Under the pieces are notes generated by a model, which was not told the origin of the DNA, ran no database searches, and worked only from the letters and a program-made list of their open reading frames with translations. 19,549 bases of DNA, from positions 1-19,549 of the forward strand of contig RFJF01000174.1 in the NCBI GenBank assembly GCA_003695455.1, written 5' to 3'. Both the position numbers and the translations under genes were made by a program. The DNA comes from Chloroflexota bacterium. Lineage in GTDB: Bacteria > Chloroflexota > Anaerolineae > 4572-78 > J111. Numbering within the stretch: position 1 is the first letter of the stretch; every line of letters begins with the position of its first letter. This document shows positions 13,004-19,549 of this stretch, piece after piece.

Positions 13004-16000
13004 TCAATCGTCCAACAGTTGTTCCTCGGTGCCCAGCCGGATGACAACTTCTGAGGCTCCGAGTTTGTCGGCCAACTGGGTTACGGCGGTTTTCATAACA
13101 TCTTCAATTTCTGCGGATGACCAGAGCTGCGTGGTAGATTCGCTCACAATCTGGTCACGCCAAGCGGCCCGCTGGGTTTCATCCAGCAGGCGCAGGTTTT
13201 CGGCTGCCAGCGCCATTTGCTCGGCTACAGCCTCAACCAACGCAATTTCCTCCGGCGTCCACTCCCTATCCTGATCGGCCTCTTGCAACCCCAACACTCC
13301 GATGATTTCATTACGCACCTTTAGCGGCACAATCAGGCTGGCTCTGGCCGCATCTGACGATGCCGAACCGTGGGTTGCCGGCGCGCCCGCGCTGGAGATG
13401 ACGGTTGTTTTTTTGCTGGCAATGGCCTGCGCAACCTCCGGGGGGAGTTCATTGTTGAGCGGCAGTACGCCCTGACGAACGTGCTGGTAGCCGGGGGCGG
13501 CATCTCGCTTCTCGTAGGATTGCCAGGCCTGTACGGTGTACCGGCGCTGAACGGCCTCCACCTCTGCCAGCGCCCGCTGGGTTTCTTCAAGCAGCCGCCG
13601 GTTTTCTACAGCAACCCCCACCTGCGAGGCCAGCGAAATGTACGGCGCCATTTGGCGTTCTGTGTATTGATGCACTTCTGCCGACTCCAGTAACAGCGCC
13701 CCGATTTGCCGGCGCCCTGCCCACAACGGCAGCACCGCCAGCGAACGGATGTTGAGCCGGTAAAATGTATCAAGCGTGGTCAGGTCTATCCGCGGGTCAT
13801 TTTGAATGTCATCTACAAAAAGCGGCTCTGCACGCTGTAACAGGTTTACCACCGGAAACACGTGTTTGGGGTACCGTGTACCCACAGATGTAGCCGATTT
13901 ACCGGCTGCTTCCCAGTTTGCAGCCACAACAATACTTTCAAGTTCTTCAATGGCATTGTATTCAAAGTAGACCAGCAAAATCCGGTCAACCACCGGCACC
14001 GAACCGCCTTCTGCAACGGCAGCCACAATTTCTTGCAGGTCTGTCGCCTCGTTGATGCGGCGGCTGGCGTTGTACAGAGACTCCATTTCACTGAGCGTAG
14101 TTTGGGTTTCCTGGTACAGACTGGCGTTCTGCAGGGCAACCGCCACCTGTGCCGCCAGCGTGGAATGAATACGAAGATTGTCTTCCGTGAAATAGTCAAC
14201 CACATCAGATTGCACATCGAGCACACCCAACAGCCGGTTACCTACCAGCATAGGCACGGCCAACTCAGACCGGGTATTGGGCAGCAGTGGGTTGGGCAGA
14301 AATTCCGGCGCACTTTGCACATTGTTAAAAATTACCCCCGTCCGGGTTCGGGCGGCTTGCGCCACAATTGAATCGGTTCGATCCAATGGGATACTCCAGC
14401 CCTGTTTGACCATGGTTTTTCCGGTTTTACCGGCGCCGGCGGCCAAAACCAGTGTGTCGCCGGTAGCGTTGAGCAGATAAATGTGGGCGTGGTACAATTC
14501 AAACCTGCTTTTGGTGAGGTCTACCACGGTCTGCAAAAGCTCATCAGTTTTGAGTACAGTAGAGGCCACAGTGCCAACCTGGGCCACGGTTTCAAGTTCT
14601 GTGGCCCGTTTGTGCGCTTGTTCCAACAGCCGGGCACGCTCCAGCGCCTCTGAAATCTGCTCTGTGATGGCGGCCAAAAATGCACGGTCTTTAGCGGTTA
14701 ACGGGTGTTCCGGGTTATCCAGCACATCCACCGAACCAATCACATCGCCGGCAATAACCAGCGGGTGGCTGGATAGCTTGCTGGTGTTGCCCGATTGGGC
14801 AGGGCTGCCGGGGCGCGGGTCAAACTCATCGGCGTAAATAGGTTTGAGACGGTCATCTGAAAAATGAAACCCCTGTACGTTGTCGGTTTTTGTTATTTGA
14901 TACGTCTGCCAGCCTTCGCGGCGCAACATCCGTTGCAAGGTGTTCAATTCCTGCACATGAGCTTTCAGTTCGGCCTCGGCGCGGGTATGGTAGGCTATGA
15001 GCCGGGTATTCTCCATGGCGCTGGCAATCTGGCCGCACAAACCGGCCAGCAAAATCTGGTCTTCCATTGACAGTCCGCCGGTTTTATCACTTTGTACCAC
15101 CAGCACCCCCAAAACCTGGCCGCGCAACAGAATTGGCACGGCCAACTCAGCCCGGGTTTTGGGCAAAGGCGGATTGGACAACCCGCCGGACTCCTGCAAC
15201 ACATCGGGTACCAGCACGGGCAACTTGCCGGCGGCAGCTTTTGCAACCAGGCTGTGCGGCGTTGTTACAGGCAGGGTGTGGTGGGCCGCTGGAATCATGC
15301 GGCCTGTGTCTCCGGCGCTTTGCTCCAAATTCAACACATCGTCATTAAGCGTATAAAGCTGAACACCGTAGTAGCCAAAATGGCTGTGAACCAGGTTGAC
15401 AGCCCGGTCAAACAGCTCATTCAGCGAGGGCGCAGCCATAATTTGCTGGGCAATTTCAGTGGTAATTTGTATTTGCTGCTCCCGCCGGTCAAATGATTCC
15501 TGAATTTGCTGTTCCAGCATTTTGCGGTCGGTAATATCCCGGACCGTTTCAATAGCGCCTGCAACCTCGCCGTTGGCGTTGTAAAGCCGGGATGCCTTGG
15601 CCCACACATACGCGCCACCTGGTCGCACAAAATAAGGGGTGAACACTTCGGTAACCAGGCTGTGTTCATCTTCTTCTTCAAGGTAGGAGTAGTAGTTGCG
15701 AACAATTTCATTTGCGGGTTCAAGTACCAGATTAACCAAAACCGGACGCCGCTGACCGTAAAAAGGCAGCGCGTATTCATAATCACCTTTGCCCAGCACG
15801 TCTGCGGCTTTAATGCCGGTGGCGCGCTCCATGGCTCTGTTCCAGGCAATGAGCGTGCCGTTGGTGTCAATGGCAAAGGTGGCATCGGGCAAAAAGTTAA
15901 TCAGGTCTAATGATCGCTGCTCTGAGTCTGCCAATAATTGCCGGCCAATTTTAAAGGCCGAAATATCGGTTAACTCGGCTTGCAGGTAATCCTGACCCTC

Positions 16001-16318
16001 AAAGGTCAGGTTGCTCAGTATCACCTGTGTAAAAAGGGTTTGGCCGCTTTGCCGGTTAAATTCCCACTCAAACCGTGGAGAATGTCCATCTGCCACCAGA
16101 TTTTTATATTCCTGCAACAGTTCTGCTGAATTTTGACCATCCGGTTGCGTTTCCGGCGAAAAATCCAGCAGGCGCTGGCCAATGAGGTCATCAAGCGGGC
16201 AATTAAACAGGCGGGCCGCGCTATCATTGGCATCAATAATTTGCTCATGCTGAATAACCAGCAACGCTGTACCGGCTTTTTCAAACTGTAAACGGCTAAG
16301 GGTTTGGGGATTAGTCAT
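13004..16318 (-). CDS. PAS-PAS-multi-GAF sensor protein without kinase domain
   Basis: A 1104-residue cytoplasmic protein. PAS1 is about 6-120 and PAS2 about 135-268 (ending ETVRDITDRK). GAF1 is about 285-440. A half GAF follows at about 515-563 after an insert with EGWQTYQ (458-493). GAF3 is about 580-733 (SELAVPMLVGNRLLGVLDV) and GAF4 about 745-908. A second half GAF is about 992-1043 after AWQSYEK (923-954). A short C-terminal module (1045-1097) ends VVIRLG. No HisKA, HATPase, GGDEF, EAL, phosphatase or DNA-binding domain is present, so output must be by contact with other proteins. It starts one base after the previous stop (TGAGATG arrangement), so it is translationally coupled, and ends 16 bases before the solute-binding protein. 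GAF3 is closely similar to the first GAF of the neighbouring 891-residue protein. Confidence 0.9.
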   Translation of the reverse strand: MTNPQTLSRLQFEKAGTALLVIQHEQIIDANDSAARLFNCPLDDLIGQRLLDFSPETQPDGQNSAELLQEYKNLVADGHSPRFEWEFNRQSGQTLFTQVILSNLTFEGQDYLQAELTDISAFKIGRQLLADSEQRSLDLINFLPDATFAIDTNGTLIAWNRAMERATGIKAADVLGKGDYEYALPFYGQRRPVLVNLVLEPANEIVRNYYSYLEEEDEHSLVTEVFTPYFVRPGGAYVWAKASRLYNANGEVAGAIETVRDITDRKMLEQQIQESFDRREQQIQITTEIAQQIMAAPSLNELFDRAVNLVHSHFGYYGVQLYTLNDDVLNLEQSAGDTGRMIPAAHHTLPVTTPHSLVAKAAAGKLPVLVPDVLQESGGLSNPPLPKTRAELAVPILLRGQVLGVLVVQSDKTGGLSMEDQILLAGLCGQIASAMENTRLIAYHTRAEAELKAHVQELNTLQRMLRREGWQTYQITKTDNVQGFHFSDDRLKPIYADEFDPRPGSPAQSGNTSKLSSHPLVIAGDVIGSVDVLDNPEHPLTAKDRAFLAAITEQISEALERARLLEQAHKRATELETVAQVGTVASTVLKTDELLQTVVDLTKSRFELYHAHIYLLNATGDTLVLAAGAGKTGKTMVKQGWSIPLDRTDSIVAQAARTRTGVIFNNVQSAPEFLPNPLLPNTRSELAVPMLVGNRLLGVLDVQSDVVDYFTEDNLRIHSTLAAQVAVALQNASLYQETQTTLSEMESLYNASRRINEATDLQEIVAAVAEGGSVPVVDRILLVYFEYNAIEELESIVVAANWEAAGKSATSVGTRYPKHVFPVVNLLQRAEPLFVDDIQNDPRIDLTTLDTFYRLNIRSLAVLPLWAGRRQIGALLLESAEVHQYTERQMAPYISLASQVGVAVENRRLLEETQRALAEVEAVQRRYTVQAWQSYEKRDAAPGYQHVRQGVLPLNNELPPEVAQAIASKKTTVISSAGAPATHGSASSDAARASLIVPLKVRNEIIGVLGLQEADQDREWTPEEIALVEAVAEQMALAAENLRLLDETQRAAWRDQIVSESTTQLWSSAEIEDVMKTAVTQLADKLGASEVVIRLGTEEQLLDD

Positions 16319-16319
16319 C

Positions 16320-18995
16320 TCAGTCGTTCTCTTTCTTTACCGCAGGGTGGCCAGCCTCTCCATTGTTGGTGTTGGGCCTGGCCAGCCGCACCGAGGTTGG
16401 ACGTTGCAGGTTGCGGCCAATTTCTTTGGCGGCGGTTCGCAAAATTGAGTTGACATCGGCAGAACTGCGAATGTGGGCCGAAACCTGGCGCAGTAATTGC
16501 TCGCGGCGTGCTGCTTCAAGGCTTTCCTCATAGCGGCGTGCGCCCTCCAGTGCCACGGCGGTCTGGTCAATCAGGGCACGCAACAAATTGACCTGTGATT
16601 CCTGCACAGTGGTAATATTTTCCTTGAATCCTGCTTCAATCAGGCCAATATTTTTCTGGTGGATTGAGATTGGGGCAAAAATCCGGCTGCCCCATGCCCC
16701 CGTGTCTTCAGTTTCAAAATCTTCGGGACCAAACCGGGGGTTCTGGCCGGTGATGATTTCTGTTTGGCCGGTTCTGATAATATTAGCCATAATATTATTG
16801 CTGGTTAGCGGGTGATTGGCCCGGGCAATGCGTTCTTTGGAAACATTGATGCCGGCCACGGCTTTTACACGCTGCTGTTCTTCATCAACCAGCGAAAATA
16901 CAGCAAAATCAAACCCCAATAATTGAATACAAGCGTTAAAGAATGCGTCAATAACTTCTTTGACTTGCAGCGCGCCCGTAAGCGATTGGACAAGTTGCTG
17001 TAAAATTTGGGTTTCGCGGAGTCGCGTTTCGGCTTCTTCCTGCGCTTGAGATACGGAGGCAAATAACCGGGCATTTCTGATAGCCCCCGCCACCTGAGCG
17101 GCCAGCGTTGATTGTATTTTTAGGTCTTCTTCTGAAAAGAAGTTTGTTTTTTCTGAATGAACGTTGAGCACACCCAACAATTCATTACCAACCATTACCG
17201 GTACAGCCAGTTCAGCCCGGGTATTTTTTAGGAGAGGGTGTGGCTGGTAGTCTGCTTCATCATCCACATTGTTTACAATTTCACCTTGCTGGGTTTGCAT
17301 AACCCGGACCAGCAAAGAATTGGTGCGAGAGTACGGCACCGTCCAGCCCTGGGCAACCATTTGTTGTCCAATGTGGCCGGCTCCGGCAGCCAGTTTGAGC
17401 ATATTTTGGTTGTTATCAGCAAGGAAAATCTGGGCATGGTACAGGCCAAAATTATCTTTGGTCATATCGGCCACGGTTTGAAGCAAGGTATCTACATTTA
17501 GAATTGTGGTAGCGGCGGCGCCTACGCGGAATACAGTTTCAAGTTCAACCGCGCGTTTTGCCAGCGCTAACTGCGCCTCTTTACGGGCGGTAGTTTCTTC
17601 TTTGACCGCCAAAAAGTGGGTAATTTCTCCGGTGGTGTCGCGGATAGGAGAAATAAGGGCGGTTTCCCAGTAGAGTTCGCCGGATTTTTTCTTGTTATGA
17701 AATTCTCCGCGCCACTCATGCCCACTGACAATGGTTTGCCACATCTCCTTGTATTCTTCGGGTTGGGTAAAACCGGATTTCAAAATACGGGTATGCTGGC
17801 CCAGGGCTTCTTCTCTGGTATAACCGGTGGTCTGGGTAAACCTGGGGTTTACATATTCAATATATCCGTTCAAATCGGTGATGACAACGGTGTTGGCGCT
17901 TTGTTCAACCGCTACCGAGAGCCGGTGCAATGATTCTTCTGCCCGTTTTCGCTCTGTGATATCCAGAATTACGCCCTGGCAATGGGTCACATCGCCGTTT
18001 TCAGCGCGTTCAAGGGTTAGTTGATTTTCAACCCAGCACGCATCACCGTTTTGCCTGAGCAGCCGGTATTCGCACGAAAATTGATGCTGACCGCTGGAAA
18101 TTGCCTGTTGAACCTTTTGCTGAAGCCTTTGGTAATCTTTTGGGTGAATCAGTGAGGTGAACGCAACCGAGCCGTTGAGCAACATTTGGGGTGAATAACC
18201 AAACTGTTTCACATTGTCAGACACATATGTTACCGCCCAATCTTTGGCGCGCCATCTGAACAGGACCGCCGGGCTGTTTTCAATGATGGCGTTTATCTGC
18301 GTCAGTTGCCGCCGGGATTTGGATAGCTGATCGGCTAGGTCAATTTCTTGCAGAGCGTGCAAATAACGTTCGGCCTGGGCGCCCCACTGGTCAACCAGCC
18401 GAATTTCCCAGGCGCAGTGTGGGTCGCCTTTGCCCACACATTCGGTTTCAATAGCCAGCACATCTTTGCCCAAAAAACGGGTGGCATACCCGGAAGCATA
18501 CCCGGCCAGCGTCCAGCAAACCGGGTGATTATCCGGGCCAAACCGCTTGAGGTGTTCTTCGGCCTCGTAAGAGCCGTGCCATTTGCCGCGCATCAAAAAT
18601 TTACCGGACTCCCGGTCAAACTCGATGTGGTCAGTTTTGGCGTGAACAATGCCTTCAAGATTGTGTATTTTGGGGCCGGCAGCCAGCCAATCGGCCTCAG
18701 ATTCCCAATCAAAGGTGTTTTCCAGGGTTTCTGCATCCTGATAACCCTGCGCATACCCAAAACGCAGCAAAACCCCCATAGCCAGTTCCGTGCCCAGTGT
18801 GCTGACCAACTGGTGTCGCAGTGCGCCCATTGCCTCCACATCAAACAGAACGGCCCGCCGTTTGTTGAAAAACAATTGGCCGTCGGCGCCATTTCTGCGC
18901 AGCAGGGCGTAAAAATCAAGGTCCTCTGCCCTCATTTTTTGGGCGGATGTCAGGTTAGATGCGGGGTCCAACGGCGAATAGTTGAAATCGCTCAT
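16320..18995 (-). CDS. XylR_N/V4R-PAS-PAS-GAF-GAF sensor protein without kinase domain
   Basis: An 891-residue cytoplasmic protein. Residues about 28-130 match the XylR_N ligand domain (RRAVLFDVEAMGALRHQL, LRFGYAQGYQDAE), followed by a V4R (4-vinyl reductase) domain at about 138-200 with C160, C186 and C194 (VCWTLAGYASGYA, CVGKGDPHCAWE). In XylR and DmpR this pair binds aromatic effectors. PAS1 is about 230-350, PAS2 355-470 (PAS-PAC ending AVKEETTARKEA), GAF1 485-643 and GAF2 660-818, with a C-terminal module 822-870 ending SVRLARP and a polar tail. No output domain is present. The ATG overlaps the previous stop in ATGA, so translation is coupled. Unlike XylR, there is no AAA or helix-turn-helix part: the ligand domain has been moved into a signalling protein. 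Confidence 0.9.
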   Translation of the reverse strand: MSDFNYSPLDPASNLTSAQKMRAEDLDFYALLRRNGADGQLFFNKRRAVLFDVEAMGALRHQLVSTLGTELAMGVLLRFGYAQGYQDAETLENTFDWESEADWLAAGPKIHNLEGIVHAKTDHIEFDRESGKFLMRGKWHGSYEAEEHLKRFGPDNHPVCWTLAGYASGYATRFLGKDVLAIETECVGKGDPHCAWEIRLVDQWGAQAERYLHALQEIDLADQLSKSRRQLTQINAIIENSPAVLFRWRAKDWAVTYVSDNVKQFGYSPQMLLNGSVAFTSLIHPKDYQRLQQKVQQAISSGQHQFSCEYRLLRQNGDACWVENQLTLERAENGDVTHCQGVILDITERKRAEESLHRLSVAVEQSANTVVITDLNGYIEYVNPRFTQTTGYTREEALGQHTRILKSGFTQPEEYKEMWQTIVSGHEWRGEFHNKKKSGELYWETALISPIRDTTGEITHFLAVKEETTARKEAQLALAKRAVELETVFRVGAAATTILNVDTLLQTVADMTKDNFGLYHAQIFLADNNQNMLKLAAGAGHIGQQMVAQGWTVPYSRTNSLLVRVMQTQQGEIVNNVDDEADYQPHPLLKNTRAELAVPVMVGNELLGVLNVHSEKTNFFSEEDLKIQSTLAAQVAGAIRNARLFASVSQAQEEAETRLRETQILQQLVQSLTGALQVKEVIDAFFNACIQLLGFDFAVFSLVDEEQQRVKAVAGINVSKERIARANHPLTSNNIMANIIRTGQTEIITGQNPRFGPEDFETEDTGAWGSRIFAPISIHQKNIGLIEAGFKENITTVQESQVNLLRALIDQTAVALEGARRYEESLEAARREQLLRQVSAHIRSSADVNSILRTAAKEIGRNLQRPTSVRLARPNTNNGEAGHPAVKKEND

Positions 18996-19549
18996 GAGTT
19001 TGTGTCTCTCCGTCCGTTTGCAGAGCCGGGTGGTGTCAGCTTTTTGGACAAAATGTCAGATTTGGACGGCGGGCCGGCAGCAGAATCGGTGGTGGGGGGA
19101 AGTTGTTTGGCGTCTTGCCGCAATTGCGATTCACCCCCCATCCGCACAAACGTGCGGTTCGGCCCCAACGCGCGCGCAAGTTCTTCTACCCCAATTTTCA
19201 TCAACGATTCAAAATCGGGCGCGCGGCGTAATTTATCGCTAATTTGCCCAATCAACTGCTCCCGGCTGGCGCGTTCCTGCGTTTCATTGAGCAGGCGCAG
19301 GTTTTCTGCGGCCTGCACAACCTGGTCAACCACCGCGTCAATGAGCGCCTGCTCATTTTCCGTCCACTCCCGGCCGTTATCCAAACCATGAAATTGCAAA
19401 TCGCCAATGGTCACGTCTCTAAGTTTTAGCGGGGCAACCCAAACCTGCTGCAAACTTTCATCTGCTTCTGCCGAAGGGTCGGCCGGGTTGGACATTTGAA
19501 CGGGGCCGGTAGCAGCAAACGCTGTGTGTCGGGCAGCAGTTACCGCGTC
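18992..19549 (-). CDS. GAF-domain sensor protein, C-terminal part (cut by the right edge)
   Basis: The frame is open to the edge, giving 185 visible residues; an ATG at 19495 is internal, since the codons before it continue the domain without a stop. Visible parts are the C-terminal half of a GAF-like domain (VAPLKLRDVTIGDLQF, then a helix ending AAENLRLLNETQ), the short module REQLIGQIS...NRTFVRMG shared with the next two proteins, and a Pro/Ser-rich tail of about 65 residues. The stop overlaps the next start as ATGA. It is the first visible gene of the leftward signalling operon; its N-terminus and the operon promoter lie outside the window. Confidence 0.85.
   Translation of the reverse strand, partial: DAVTAARHTAFAATGPVQMSNPADPSAEADESLQQVWVAPLKLRDVTIGDLQFHGLDNGREWTENEQALIDAVVDQVVQAAENLRLLNETQERASREQLIGQISDKLRRAPDFESLMKIGVEELARALGPNRTFVRMGGESQLRQDAKQLPPTTDSAAGPPSKSDILSKKLTPPGSANGRRDTNS

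Noticed and set aside
12988..13047. ATG start for the solute-binding protein at 13047
   Set aside because: It would overlap the previous gene by 44 bases and place 20 polar residues before the signal peptide; the GTG at 12987 has GGAGG at the right distance.
18348..19391. Plus-strand open frame of about 347 codons opposite the V4R sensor and GAF genes
   Set aside because: The opposite strand encodes clear XylR_N/V4R and GAF domains with an ATGA overlap; the plus frame crosses that junction and has no recognisable motif.
13004..19549. Idea that the kinase-less PAS/GAF genes are one large gene broken by stop codons or frameshifts
   Set aside because: Each protein ends with half a GAF, but the next protein starts with a new complete domain (XylR_N or PAS) and not with the missing half, and the junctions are normal coupled stops and starts.
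1..19549. tRNA, rRNA, CRISPR array, insertion sequence or prophage attachment site
   Set aside because: No cloverleaf-like segment, regularly spaced repeats, transposase or integrase motifs were seen on either strand by eye.

Overview
The window looks like a chromosomal segment of an environmental, probably anaerobic or facultative bacterium. The domain content (gamma-alpha fused 2-oxoacid:ferredoxin oxidoreductase, very large PAS/GAF signalling proteins with no kinase of their own, GTG start use, moderate G+C) suggests a Chloroflexota member, for example Anaerolineae-like. That placement is inference from style and not from a marker gene. No rRNA, tRNA, CRISPR array, transposase or integrase was seen.

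Region A (1-5263, rightward). After a terminator belonging to a gene off the left edge, a small CBS-pair protein (189-656) is followed by korA (722-2587) and korB (2606-4111), which encode a CoA-forming, ferredoxin-linked 2-oxoacid oxidoreductase, most likely the 2-oxoglutarate type. KorB carries an extra CBS pair at its C-terminus. The operon therefore encodes two CBS modules beside one enzyme, which suggests allosteric control by adenine nucleotides. A strong intrinsic terminator follows, and then queG (4178-5263), the last enzyme of queuosine synthesis, starts only 15 bases beyond the T-run.

Region B (5264-8618, leftward). A hairpin that can terminate from both sides separates queG from a convergent three-gene set. 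In reading order these are a 604-residue four-helix membrane protein with a long acidic/proline-rich cytoplasmic tail holding five copies of a short D-[LF]-[ST]-G-[IL] motif (6301-8115), an unrecognised 148-residue protein (5812-6258), and a 117-residue protein whose C-terminal half resembles the Trypco1/CU044_2847 family (5321-5674). The 503-base gap upstream holds three perfect TATAAT hexamers on the minus strand, a duplicated promoter-like module and a perfect 8-bp inverted repeat around the nearest -10 box.

Region C (8619-19549, leftward, open at the right edge). This is a compact signalling operon. In reading order it contains the tail of a GAF protein (partial), a XylR_N/V4R-PAS-PAS-GAF-GAF protein, a PAS-PAS-multi-GAF protein, an NMT1/THI5-type periplasmic solute-binding lipoprotein with no permease or ATPase, a membrane Cache-HAMP-GAF histidine kinase, and a single-domain response regulator. 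The first genes overlap or are 1-16 bases apart. One kinase and one receiver serve many sensory domains, so the most economical reading is a multi-input phosphorelay in which the solute-binding protein and the V4R protein bring in ligand signals. The output target is not in the window.
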